A stretch of 28,253 nt of DNA from Bacillota bacterium (GCA_023414985.1 JAEZLY010000200.1:1-28253), one strand, 5' to 3'. Numbered from the stretch's first letter, positions 14,993 through 22,742 are shown. A program made the numbers and translations. Notes: a model not told the origin generated them from the sequence alone.

Positions 14993-15829
14993 ATGGAAAA
15001 GATAGGCTTTATTGGTTATGGGAGTATGGCACGAATGTTAATCTCGGGGCTGATCAAATATGGAAACATCAAGGAGGATCAGATTATCGTAACCCGTAAG
15101 GATAAGAACCGTCTGGAGGAAATCAAAGGGGATTGGGCGCAGATTACTGTTACAAAAGAGCTCTCTGATATTGTAAAGGAATCAAAATACATCTTTGTCT
15201 GTGTGAAACCATTGGAATACATAGAGGTGCTGAAGGGATTAAAGGCCTCGCTGCTTCCGAACCATCATATTATTTCTATCGCAGGATCTGTTCTGTTGGA
15301 AGATATGGAACAGATTGTTGCCTGTAAAATCACGAAGCTTTTGCCTACCGTTATTTCCGAGGTTCAGGGGGGAATTACGCTTGTTTGCCATAATTCCAGA
15401 GTAGGCGAGGAGGATAAAAAACAGATTGAGGATTTACTTGGCAGGATATCCAAGCTACGTCATACCAGAGAAGAAGATTTTGGCTTTGCTTCCGAATTTA
15501 CAAGCTGCGGGCCGGGTTTGTTTGCCGCTATATTTCAAGAGTTTGTCGAGGCAGGCCTTCGCCATGGTGACAGCTTTACCAGGGAAGGGATCAATGACCT
15601 GGTGTTATATACTATGATCGGAACAGCAAAGCTTATGTTGGAAGAGAGTATGGATTTCGAAGATGTCATTCGCCGTGTGCAGACCAAGGGTGGTATCACT
15701 GAGGTAGGTGTCAGGATAATTCAAGCCGGGCTTCCGCAGATCTTTAACGAGGCCTTTGACGGGATGCTCGGGAAGAGAAAATTGGTATCCGAGAAGATAC
15801 ATAAGGAGTTCGAAGCAGATAGGGAATAG
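14993..15829 (+). CDS. Pyrroline-5-carboxylate reductase family protein, ComER-like
   Basis: Start at ATG 14993 (MEKIGFIGYGSMARML) with GGAGAGAAAGG upstream; the GTG frame from 14951 lacks this. 278 residues. The N-terminal Rossmann motif is GFIGYGSMA, followed by FVCVKPLEY. The C-terminal dimerisation domain carries FTSCGPGLFAAIFQEFVEAG and VQTKGGITEVGVRII. True ProC normally has SGSGPAY and TSPGGTT; here the pattern (SCGPGLF, TKGGIT) is closer to ComER, a ProC paralogue of unclear function linked to competence or sporulation in Bacillus. I would not assume proline synthesis. Monocistronic with its own promoter. Confidence 0.85.
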   Translation: MEKIGFIGYGSMARMLISGLIKYGNIKEDQIIVTRKDKNRLEEIKGDWAQITVTKELSDIVKESKYIFVCVKPLEYIEVLKGLKASLLPNHHIISIAGSVLLEDMEQIVACKITKLLPTVISEVQGGITLVCHNSRVGEEDKKQIEDLLGRISKLRHTREEDFGFASEFTSCGPGLFAAIFQEFVEAGLRHGDSFTREGINDLVLYTMIGTAKLMLEESMDFEDVIRRVQTKGGITEVGVRIIQAGLPQIFNEAFDGMLGKRKLVSEKIHKEFEADRE

Positions 15830-15832
15830 CAT

Positions 15833-15861
15833 TTGACATATTTCTGAGAAGAAGGTATAAT
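15833..15861 (+). promoter_or_regulatory. Consensus sigma-A promoter of ptsI
   Basis: Perfect TTGACA (15833-15838) and TATAAT (15856-15861) with 17-base spacing, immediately after the ProC/ComER-like gene. Transcription would start near 15868, leaving a leader of about 148 bases before ptsI. Confidence 0.88.
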
Positions 15862-15901
15862 CCTATTACAGACAGATTGGATTGTGACTGTTCGATCAGG
15901 C

Positions 15902-15951
15902 AAGACCGGCTTAATAATAAAGCAATTTATTATCAAGTATGGTCTTTTTTT
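15902..15951 (+). terminator. Leader terminator between promoter and ptsI (possible attenuator)
   Basis: AAGACC (15902-15907) pairs with GGTCTT (15941-15946); inside, 12 bases at 15910-15921 pair with 15926-15937 with a single G.U. Seven T follow. It lies downstream of the consensus promoter, so it would truncate ptsI mRNA unless bypassed. A second AAGACC at 15967-15972 can pair with the same GGTCTT and compete with the terminator base. Confidence 0.75.
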
Positions 15952-16015
15952 GCGCGCATCTGCAGGAAGACCTTGAACCGTAGAAACAAGGCTGATAAGA
16001 AGAAGGAGTGATAAA

Positions 16016-17662
16016 ATGATAGTATTGGAAGGAAAAAGCGTGTATCAGGGTATCGCTTTTGGTACATTAAAGTTCTATAAAAAAACTGTTATGACTAAGA
16101 GAGTCTATCAGGTAGCGGATACGGAGGAGGAACTGAGACGATTTGAACAGGGAAGGCAGTTCTCAATCGGACAGCTGGAGGAGTTATATCAAAAGGCCTT
16201 GAAAGAAATCGGTTCTGAAGAGGCGATGATATTGCAGGTGCATCAGATGCTCCTGGAAGATACGGAGTACTTAAATTATATTACCAATATCATACAGGAT
16301 CAGAAGGTGAATGCAGAGCATGCCGTTTCCTGTGCTTCGGATTATTTTGTTGAGACATTCTCCTCCCTAGAGGATGAGTATATGAAGGAAAGAGCTGCTG
16401 ATATTAAGGATGTATCGGATCGGCTGGTCCGTGCCCTTAGCTCCGAAGAGTCAGGAACAGAGCTTACAGAACCTGCCGTCCTGGCAGCGGAGGATCTGGC
16501 CCCAAGTGAGACAGTACAATTGGAACGAAGTATGATACTATCCCTGCTGACACAGAGGGGCTCCGTTAATTCTCATACCGCGATTCTTGCCAGGACGATG
16601 AATATCCCTGCGGTGATCGGAATCGGTGATGGGCTTAAGCCGGAGTATGACGGAAGAGCAGTAATAGTAGACGGCTTTGCGGGAAAGGTCTATATCGATC
16701 CGGAGAAAGAGCTGTCCCAGGAGCTGATGCAAAGGAAGCAGACAGAGGAGGATAGAAAAAAAGCATTAAAGGAGCTTTTTGGTAAAGAGAATGTGACGAA
16801 GGATGGGAAGCATATCGATCTCTTTGCAAATATCGGTGAAGTCGCTGATGTATGTGAGGCGCTGAAGAATGATGCCGGTGGGATAGGATTAATGAGAAGT
16901 GAATTCCTTTATCTGAATAAAGACCGGTTTCCTACAGAGGAGGAGCAGTTTGAAGCCTACCGAGAGGTACTGAAAGGTATGCAGGGCCGCAAGGTAATTA
17001 TTCGTACGCTGGATATCGGCGCAGACAAGCAGGCAGAATACTTTCAACTGCCGAAGGAAGAGAATCCTGCGCTGGGATTCCGTGCCATCCGTATCTGTCT
17101 GACCAGGCAGGAGATTTTCAAGACGCAGCTTCGTGCTCTGTATCGTGCTTCTGTATATGGCAAACTGGCTATTATGTTTCCGATGATCATTTCCCTGGAG
17201 GAGATAAGAGAGATCAAGCAGGTTCTGTCTGAGGTGAAGCAGGAGCTTACCCGTGAGGGAATAGCTTATAACCGCAACGTTGAAATCGGTATTATGATAG
17301 AGACACCCGCAGCCGCAATCATCAGTGATCTGCTGGCCAAGGAGGTTGATTTCTTCAGCATCGGTACCAATGATCTGACCCAATATACAACTGCGATCGA
17401 TCGTCAGAATCCTATGTTGGATGCCTTCCATGATCCGCATCATCCTGCTATTCTGAGATTGATCAAAATGACAGTGGATAATGCCCATAGGAACGGCATC
17501 TGGGTCGGTATCTGCGGAGAACTGGCAGCAGACTTAAGCTTGACAGAGACTTTCTTAACACTTGGAGTTGACGAGTTGTCCGTGTCTCCGGGGAGGATAT
17601 TGGAACTACGGAAAAAGGTAAGGGAAAGCAGCATGAAGGATGCGGTTTCTGCAGTGATATAA
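16016..17662 (+). CDS. ptsI: Phosphoenolpyruvate-protein phosphotransferase (PTS enzyme I)
   Basis: Cytoplasmic first enzyme of the sugar phosphotransferase system, moving phosphate from phosphoenolpyruvate to HPr. The swivelling domain carries GSVNSHTAILAR with active His187. The TIM barrel has LMRSEFLY, IRTLDIGADKQ, ALGFRAIRICL, IGIMIETPAAA, FFSIGTNDLTQYTTAIDR and the catalytic GICGE (Cys500). Length 548 is slightly below the usual 570. AAGAAGGAG precedes the ATG. No ptsH or EII gene is adjacent. Regulation through the leader terminator is likely but unproven. Confidence 0.95.
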   Translation: MIVLEGKSVYQGIAFGTLKFYKKTVMTKRVYQVADTEEELRRFEQGRQFSIGQLEELYQKALKEIGSEEAMILQVHQMLLEDTEYLNYITNIIQDQKVNAEHAVSCASDYFVETFSSLEDEYMKERAADIKDVSDRLVRALSSEESGTELTEPAVLAAEDLAPSETVQLERSMILSLLTQRGSVNSHTAILARTMNIPAVIGIGDGLKPEYDGRAVIVDGFAGKVYIDPEKELSQELMQRKQTEEDRKKALKELFGKENVTKDGKHIDLFANIGEVADVCEALKNDAGGIGLMRSEFLYLNKDRFPTEEEQFEAYREVLKGMQGRKVIIRTLDIGADKQAEYFQLPKEENPALGFRAIRICLTRQEIFKTQLRALYRASVYGKLAIMFPMIISLEEIREIKQVLSEVKQELTREGIAYNRNVEIGIMIETPAAAIISDLLAKEVDFFSIGTNDLTQYTTAIDRQNPMLDAFHDPHHPAILRLIKMTVDNAHRNGIWVGICGELAADLSLTETFLTLGVDELSVSPGRILELRKKVRESSMKDAVSAVI

Positions 17663-17676
17663 ATTCATATCTGAGA

Positions 17677-17711
17677 AGTCTGCAAGGAAAGTGGAAATAT
17701 TTCCAGACTTA
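17677..17711 (+). other. Hairpin after ptsI, weak terminator candidate
   Basis: AAGTCTG...CAGACTT flanks the 14-bp palindrome TGGAAATATTTCCA. There is no T-run, so termination activity is doubtful; transcription may continue into the InlB-repeat gene. Confidence 0.4.
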
Positions 17712-17775
17712 CTCTTCATGATACTGAGAGTAGTTCCGATAAATATAACAGAGAACATAAGAGAGAGGGTACAAA

Positions 17776-18606
17776 ATGGCAAGGACCGGAAAAGTAATTA
17801 TCCTAACATCATTATTGTTTGTTATATTGGGTCTATTTTCTTCCGGGAAAGCCTATGCCTCGGAGGTTGGTACCGATTCGCAGACTGCCGGAACAACGGC
17901 CAGGACCTGTGTAGTAAGCTTCGACGGCAATGGGGCAAATGCAAGCCTTGCCACTATCACGGTTACGGAAGGGGGCTATTACGGAACATTACCGGAGCTG
18001 ACCCGACCGAACTACGTATTTATCGGATGGTATTCCTACAAAAGCGGTGGAATTAAGATAACGGAAGCTACAAAGGTATTTAAACCGACTGATCATACGC
18101 TTTATGCCCACTGGCGGGGAGAGCCTGTAGAGATAGAGCTGAATGCCACAGATGGAGAAGTTAGTAATACAAAGGTCACAGTTTATTACGGGAGCAAATA
18201 TATCGGACAGCTTCCGACACCGACCAAAGCCAGTTATCAGTTCGATGGATGGTATACCTCGGAGACAGGCGGAGATAAGGTTACGGTAAAGAGCATCTAT
18301 GACGAGAAGGGACCGAAGACCTTATATGCTCATTGGACAGAAAAACCGGTCAAGGTGATTTTGATTGCTTTCAACGGAGAGACCTATGAGAGAATTGTAT
18401 CCTATGGAAAGGAATACGGTGAATTGCCCGAACCGGAGAAAGAGGGCTATACCTTTGGCGGCTGGTATAAATACAAGGACTATAGGGATTACAGGGATAA
18501 TGGCGAGAAGCAGATTAATGCGGACACGATAGTTCAGGAAATCGCACTGGTCAAACTATATGCCAGATGGTATCCCAATCCCGAAGAGGAGAAAACGGAT
18601 TATTAA
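17776..18606 (+). CDS. Secreted protein with three InlB B-type repeats
   Basis: 276 residues. The signal peptide ends at AYA-SE (cleavage about 28/29). Three consecutive repeats of about 70-75 residues follow, each with the pattern G..YG.LPE.....Y.F.GWY......G......T.......LYA.W, the InlB B-repeat (Listeria-Bacteroides repeat) of the ubiquitin-like fold. The first has FDGNGAN, the second NATDGEV, the third AFNGETY at the entry strand. There is no LPXTG, SLH or other anchor and no catalytic domain, so the protein is either released or held by interaction. GAGAGAGGG lies before the ATG. Role unknown; surface adhesion is only a guess. Confidence 0.85.
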   Translation: MARTGKVIILTSLLFVILGLFSSGKAYASEVGTDSQTAGTTARTCVVSFDGNGANASLATITVTEGGYYGTLPELTRPNYVFIGWYSYKSGGIKITEATKVFKPTDHTLYAHWRGEPVEIELNATDGEVSNTKVTVYYGSKYIGQLPTPTKASYQFDGWYTSETGGDKVTVKSIYDEKGPKTLYAHWTEKPVKVILIAFNGETYERIVSYGKEYGELPEPEKEGYTFGGWYKYKDYRDYRDNGEKQINADTIVQEIALVKLYARWYPNPEEEKTDY

Positions 18607-18626
18607 TAGAATAACAGATTATGATA

Positions 18627-18917
18627 GGGACTGCCGTATTATATATGCGGCACCCCTTACACATTAAAGATGTTTATTATATTTAGGTACACAAAAATAA
18701 CGTGTGATTATCATCCAACAGAGACACGTTCTCACTCGGTTGCCGCATATAGCGGTACCTAGGTTATGACAGATATATTATCTGCCATAACCTAAGTACC
18801 GATGGCGGCAAACGGTCTCTTTATGGATTAATAATCACACGTTATTATTTTAAGCTGTAGATATGATAAACATTACAGCTTTTTATGGGTGCCGCTCAGC
18901 ATAGTACGGCAGCTCCC
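18627..18917. repeat. 291-bp giant imperfect palindrome (element C)
   Basis: Outer arms start GGGACTGCCGTATTATA (18627 on) and end TAGTACGGCAGCTCCC (to 18917). A middle 15-bp block pairs perfectly: AATAACGTGTGATTA (18696-18710) with TAATCACACGTTATT (18832-18846). GAGAC pairs with GTCTC. The tip is GTTGCCGC/GCGGCAAAC, CGGTAC/GTACCG, AGGTTATG/CATAACCT and CAGAT/ATCTG around 18775-18779. The midpoint falls at the tip, so this is a single long hairpin. No coding frame. It fills most of the gene-free stretch 18607-19020. Confidence 0.88.
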
Positions 18918-19028
18918 TTAAATCATATGGGAGGTTCGTATCAGAGGGATTGGCTTGAGCGTTTCTTTTCTGTTTTTCTTCGCAGATAATGTTATAGCCC
19001 TTTATATGTTTTATACATATGGAATACT

Positions 19029-19048
19029 TATTAGAAATATATCTAACA
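19029..19048. promoter_or_regulatory. Operator 1 upstream of the MFS gene promoter
   Basis: TATTAGAA-ATAT-ATCTAACA, an imperfect copy of the 20-bp palindrome at 19075-19094, lying just upstream of the -35 box. The right half-site is identical in both. Centres are 46 bp apart. Confidence 0.7.
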
Positions 19049-19054
19049 TTTATA

Positions 19055-19083
19055 TTGACAAATGTAAAACGATATGTTAGATT
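19055..19083 (+). promoter_or_regulatory. Sigma-A promoter of the MFS/regulator operon
   Basis: TTGACA (19055-19060), 17 bases, TAGATT (19078-19083). The -10 box lies inside operator 2, so a bound repressor would block RNA polymerase. Confidence 0.78.
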
Positions 19084-19094
19084 TGTATCTAACA
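19075..19094. promoter_or_regulatory. Operator 2: perfect TGTTAGAT-N4-ATCTAACA palindrome over the -10
   Basis: Eight-base half-sites are perfectly complementary around TTGT. It overlaps the -10 box and start region. The most likely ligand is the winged-helix protein encoded by the second gene of this operon, making autorepression probable (inference). Confidence 0.75.
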
Positions 19095-19122
19095 AGAAAT
19101 TTATTCCAAAGGAGATGTAAGT

Positions 19123-20430
19123 ATGGAAGAAAATAAAATCGGATATCGCGATATTATAAAGCAGAAAGAGTATATGAAGACAGTCATTGCTGCTGTAATT
19201 AACCGTTTCGGTGATTCAATCGACAGCATCGCTTTTGCCTGGTTGGTATATCAAATCACACAAAGTGCAGCCTGGTCTGCAATTATCTTCGGAGTCAACA
19301 GGATTCCGACGATATTCCTTCAGCCCTTTGCAGGTGCTGCAGTGGAAGGAAAGAATAAGAAGATTATCATGATTCTGACTGATTTGATCAGGGGTGCCTG
19401 TGTTGGTATCGTAGCTACGGCTTTTCTTGCAGGATTTCTTAATCAGTGGATTATGCTCGCCTGTACCATCGTGATTTCCTGTGCCGAAGCCTTCCGGAAT
19501 CCTGCTTCCAGTGCATTGCTGCCGAAGCTGCTGGATAAGAAATTGTATAGCTTCGGAATCTCATTCAATACCAGCATGTGCAGTATCATGGAACTGGTCG
19601 GGCTTGGTCTTGCGGGGGTCATCATTTCCGTGTTCTCCATATCTGCAGCAATTTATATCGATATGGTAACCTTCTTTTTATCTGCGTTGATTATACTCAC
19701 GCTCAGAGTTAAGGAAGACCTGTTGACAAAAGTAAAAATAAATGCTAAGGAATATATAGACAGCTTAAAGGGTGGTCTTCAATACCTGAAGGGAAAAGCA
19801 TTTCTGAAATATATGATCACCATAGCAGTGTTCCTGAATGCGATCCTGGTACCGATGAACAGCCTCCAGGCACCCTTGGTCAGCGAGGTTCTGCATTCAG
19901 ATGAGAGGATGCTTTCCGTATTAAGTCTCGGTATCACACTAGGCATGATAATCGGAGCAATATTTTATCCGTATATCAGTAAAAAGATCAGTAAGTTTGC
20001 TATCCTCAACATCGGTGGTTATGCAATCGCCGGGTATTATCTAAGTCTGGTAGCAGCCGGTAGGTTCCTGTCTTCGGCAGTTATGATTTATATCGCTGTA
20101 GCTTTTAGCTCATTTGTATTGGGAGCTGCGATTGCGATTGTGAATACCTTCGCCGGCGTGGAATTTATGAAGGCAATTGAAGAAAACTATATTGCCCGGG
20201 TGACTGCTCTAATGAATGCTTCTTGTGTAGCAGCTATGCCGGTGGTTTCCTTTATTATTAGCGGCACTACCGGTTTTGCATCGACAGGACAGATATTCTT
20301 TGCTGTAGGAATCCTGGAAATCGGCGTATGCCTGGTACTGTTTGGAAGAAAGAGATTCGATGCTGTTGAGAATGAACAGAATGAGAGGTCAGAGCATGAT
20401 GGAGAAATTACAGATACTCAAGCAGGCTAA
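19123..20430 (+). CDS. Major facilitator superfamily exporter
   Basis: 435-residue polytopic protein with about 12 hydrophobic segments. It resembles the MFS_3/EntS-type drug or siderophore exporters: N-terminal VIAAVINRFGDSIDSIAFAWLVYQITQSA, FGVNRIPTIFLQPFAGAAVE with the following charged KNKK loop, and LIRGACVGIV before the next helix. The ATG has AAAGGAG seven bases upstream. The C-terminal tail is charged and its last 35 bases overlap the start of the regulator gene. Substrate unknown. Regulation by the twin operators suggests induction by a toxic or signalling compound. Confidence 0.88.
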   Translation: MEENKIGYRDIIKQKEYMKTVIAAVINRFGDSIDSIAFAWLVYQITQSAAWSAIIFGVNRIPTIFLQPFAGAAVEGKNKKIIMILTDLIRGACVGIVATAFLAGFLNQWIMLACTIVISCAEAFRNPASSALLPKLLDKKLYSFGISFNTSMCSIMELVGLGLAGVIISVFSISAAIYIDMVTFFLSALIILTLRVKEDLLTKVKINAKEYIDSLKGGLQYLKGKAFLKYMITIAVFLNAILVPMNSLQAPLVSEVLHSDERMLSVLSLGITLGMIIGAIFYPYISKKISKFAILNIGGYAIAGYYLSLVAAGRFLSSAVMIYIAVAFSSFVLGAAIAIVNTFAGVEFMKAIEENYIARVTALMNASCVAAMPVVSFIISGTTGFASTGQIFFAVGILEIGVCLVLFGRKRFDAVENEQNERSEHDGEITDTQAG

Positions 20431-21499
20431 TCTGGTAGATGAAGCAATTCTTATCCTATATCAATGGGTGAATGCGGACACGCTTGACCAAATGAGGGAG
20501 GAGTATAGGGATAACTATCCGGGGGCCTCCGAATGGTTTGATCATGTCTGGGATACAGTGATTGAAATATATGATACTGTCAAAGTGGAATTAAAACCCA
20601 AAAAGGAACGGATTGATTATTATTTTAAGTCCAAGAATATTAATTTTTTCTTTAATGCAACCTTGGCCTTCCTTTGGGACTTCCAGAATCCCGATAATCA
20701 GCTGTTGCCCTATGAGGAACGGGTCAGGAATCTGAAAGAGGCGGACAGGATAAAACAATATACCCAGATTGTGAACATGGATGAGGAGAATGGCGCTGCT
20801 GCGGAGAATGTGCTGACCTATGAAGATTTCTTAACCTATCTGGATGGTGCTTCCTGTGATAAGGCTGCAAAATGGGATGTGCTTAAAATATTTCATAATC
20901 AACAGGAATGCTATGAGGAGGTGACTTCCATTTTGAAGGAAGTCGTTACAATTCTTGAGACCCGTTTCCTGGATAAAATAGAGGGTTTAGTACAGCGATA
21001 CTATGAGTATTGGACCGAAATTCAAGAGAAGCAGGATATCATGGTACTCATGCATGAAAATCTGAAATTAGTTTGGGAAGCAAATGAAAACGGAACTGTG
21101 CTGCTTCCGATGATTTTCCAACCCATCAGTGTGACGCTTTCTTCCAGTCCGGATACGGATCGGATTGATGTACTTCGCTTTGGCATCCTGATGGACAGCC
21201 GTTTTATTATTTCCAAACAGAAGATGAATGAGGAGGATGTAGTTAACTTCGGTAAACTGCTCTCTGATAAAAGCAAGGTGGACATACTGGAGCTTACTGC
21301 GAAGAAACCCTGCTATGGAAAAGAAATCGCGAACGAACTTAATCTGTCCACCGCGACGATATCCTATCATGTCAGCGCCTTAATAAAGCTGGGGCTCTTG
21401 AAAACGGAGATCAATTCCAACAGGGTATATTATAGTATGAATTCAGAGAAAATCTCGCAATATCTGGATGGGATCAAGAACTATTTCACCAGGAAATAG
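20396..21499 (+). CDS. Long ArsR-like winged-helix regulator with unknown N-terminal domain
   Basis: Start at ATG 20396 or 20399, inside the end of the MFS gene, with AGAGG just upstream. About 367 residues. Only the last 80 or so are recognisable: a winged helix with VDILELTAKKPCYGKEIANELNLSTATISYHVSALIKLGLLK, of the ArsR type. The preceding 280 residues are soluble, helical and rich in Trp/Tyr and acidic residues; no known ligand domain is apparent to me. No cysteine pair of a classical metal-sensing ArsR site stands out in the winged helix. Co-transcription with the exporter and the operators upstream point to a ligand-responsive local repressor. Confidence 0.82.
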   Translation: MMEKLQILKQANLVDEAILILYQWVNADTLDQMREEYRDNYPGASEWFDHVWDTVIEIYDTVKVELKPKKERIDYYFKSKNINFFFNATLAFLWDFQNPDNQLLPYEERVRNLKEADRIKQYTQIVNMDEENGAAAENVLTYEDFLTYLDGASCDKAAKWDVLKIFHNQQECYEEVTSILKEVVTILETRFLDKIEGLVQRYYEYWTEIQEKQDIMVLMHENLKLVWEANENGTVLLPMIFQPISVTLSSSPDTDRIDVLRFGILMDSRFIISKQKMNEEDVVNFGKLLSDKSKVDILELTAKKPCYGKEIANELNLSTATISYHVSALIKLGLLKTEINSNRVYYSMNSEKISQYLDGIKNYFTRK

Positions 21500-21515
21500 T
21501 AGAATGATTTATAGG

Positions 21516-21810
21516 GCTGCTGTAAAATACACATGGATCTTTTAGGTAAGATAACAGGTATCCCATACCTGATATGCTCGTAAACTCGCTATCAGGTTCG
21601 CGTGCGCATTCGCATACATACAAGCAAGCTTGTATATGCTCACTTTGCTTTCGCGCAAATGCACTGTTTGACGGACAGCTTGCTGTTTTGTAAGACAAGA
21701 GCAAACAAATTTGTTTGATCATGGCTTACAAGACAGTGAGGTGTCCGTCGACCAGTGTGTGAGGGATGCCTGTTGTCTTGCCTGAATTTAATTGTGTGTT
21801 TTACAGCAGC
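21516..21810. repeat. 295-bp giant branched palindrome (element D)
   Basis: Outer arms GCTGCTGTAAAATACACAT (21516 on) and GTGTGTTTTACAGCAGC (to 21810) pair and continue inward, GATAACAGGTATCCC opposite GGGATGCCTGTTGTC. Inside are several sub-hairpins: CTGATA/TATCAG, ATACAAGC-aa-GCTTGTAT, and a 96-bp branch closed by CACTGTTTGACGGAC (21662-21676) with GTCCGTCGACCAGTG (21743-21757), which contains TGTAAG...CTTACA and CAAACAAATTTGTTTG. No coding frame. It follows the regulator gene directly and fills most of the gap 21500-21948. Confidence 0.87.
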
Positions 21811-21837
21811 ATCACGTAGCTTCTATAGATTTCCGCC

Positions 21838-21866
21838 TTGACAAATAGTGGATGCAGATGTAACTT
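21838..21866 (+). promoter_or_regulatory. Probable sigma-A promoter of the lipoprotein gene
   Basis: TTGACA (21838-21843), 17 bases, TAACTT (21861-21866), 83 bases before the ATG. Confidence 0.6.
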
Positions 21867-21948
21867 GTTCCTATGGTGATATCATCACCGGAAAGGGGGC
21901 ACGACGAAGCAGCTTACAGTATCGAACCACAGTAAAGAGAGGCATAAA

Positions 21949-22638
21949 ATGAAGAAAAGGTTAACAAATAAGAAAAGAAAAATAATCTATATCACATCCC
22001 TGGTCTTGAGTATTGGGACACTACTCCTGGTAGGATGTGAGAGGAAGGATAATGTAACAGAAGATGCGACCGGGAATACATCCGGCAATCCCGCTGTAAC
22101 ATCAGAGGCAGAAGATAATAATAGTGAAGCAGAGGCAAATGTGACTCCTACTCCGGTGGTTACGGAAAGCCCCGATCATACAGGGGATCCAAGCCCCACA
22201 GTAACACCTGCATCTCAGAGCAGTGACAGCATTACATACAGTAATACAGATTACGGTTTTGACTTTACGCTGCCCGCCGGCTGGGAAGGCTATACCCTTC
22301 AAATCGAGGACTGGCAGGGAACCGCACTGGAAGGTGAGGATCAGGGCAAGGTGGTTGAAGCAGGAACGAAAATCATGATCAGACATCCGAAATGGACCGA
22401 GGAGAATCCGAGACAGGATATCCCGATTATGGTGTTTACTTTGGAACAATGGGATAAGGTAGCAAAGGAAGAAATCGCTGTCAGTGCGGCTCCCATTGGA
22501 CCTACGGAATTGGGAAGAAATTCAAAGTATGTTTTCGCTCTGCCTGCAAGGTATAATTATGCATTTCCTACCGGTTATGAAGAGGTAGATAAAATAATAC
22601 AGGACGGTGCACTGAAAGCAACCGAGAATTATAAGTAA
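21949..22638 (+). CDS. Lipoprotein with Pro/Thr/Ser-rich linker and unknown C-terminal domain
   Basis: 229 residues. A basic N-terminus, hydrophobic helix and lipobox LLVGC (Cys30) predict lipidation. Residues of about 31-95 form a low-complexity linker rich in Thr, Pro, Glu and Asn. The C-terminal part (from YSNTDYGFDFTLPAGWEGY) is a compact domain resembling those of other clostridial lipoproteins in which a Y.FDF.LP..W motif opens the fold; function unknown. AGAGAGG lies about seven bases before the ATG. Monocistronic with its own promoter and terminator. Confidence 0.83.
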   Translation: MKKRLTNKKRKIIYITSLVLSIGTLLLVGCERKDNVTEDATGNTSGNPAVTSEAEDNNSEAEANVTPTPVVTESPDHTGDPSPTVTPASQSSDSITYSNTDYGFDFTLPAGWEGYTLQIEDWQGTALEGEDQGKVVEAGTKIMIRHPKWTEENPRQDIPIMVFTLEQWDKVAKEEIAVSAAPIGPTELGRNSKYVFALPARYNYAFPTGYEEVDKIIQDGALKATENYK

Positions 22639-22653
22639 AATCATATATAGAAG

Positions 22654-22684
22654 AAAAAGAGGCTGTTTTAAACAGCCTCTTTTT
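22654..22684 (+). terminator. Intrinsic terminator after the lipoprotein gene
   Basis: AAAAAGAGGCTGTT and AACAGCCTCTTTTT form a perfect stem with a minimal loop. The arms match the outer arms of the 97-bp palindrome at 13199-13295. Confidence 0.92.
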
Positions 22685-22713
22685 CATTTTTATATCGATA
22701 CATCAGCCAAGGT

Positions 22714-22742
22714 TTGACACATTATTACAGTTATGCTATCTT
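22714..22742 (+). promoter_or_regulatory. Sigma-A promoter upstream of the ECF-type sigma gene
   Basis: TTGACA (22714-22719), 17 bases, TATCTT (22737-22742). The leader to the sigma gene would be about 150 bases and would include the micro-ORF. Confidence 0.6.

Noticed and set aside
16889..17488. 199-codon frame antisense to ptsI
   Set aside because: Shadow of the conserved enzyme I barrel; no start signal and no recognisable motif.
17691..18056. 121-codon plus-strand frame overlapping the InlB-repeat gene start
   Set aside because: Out of frame with the signal peptide and repeats, which are convincing; no Shine-Dalgarno.
18627..18917. Riboswitch or CRISPR interpretation of the long palindromes
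   Set aside because: They sit after gene 3' ends without a fixed downstream gene type, and there are no regularly spaced direct repeats with unique spacers.
21486..21722. 78-codon minus-strand frame in the 21516-21810 region
   Set aside because: Lies within the branched palindrome; composition follows the repeats and there is no start signal.
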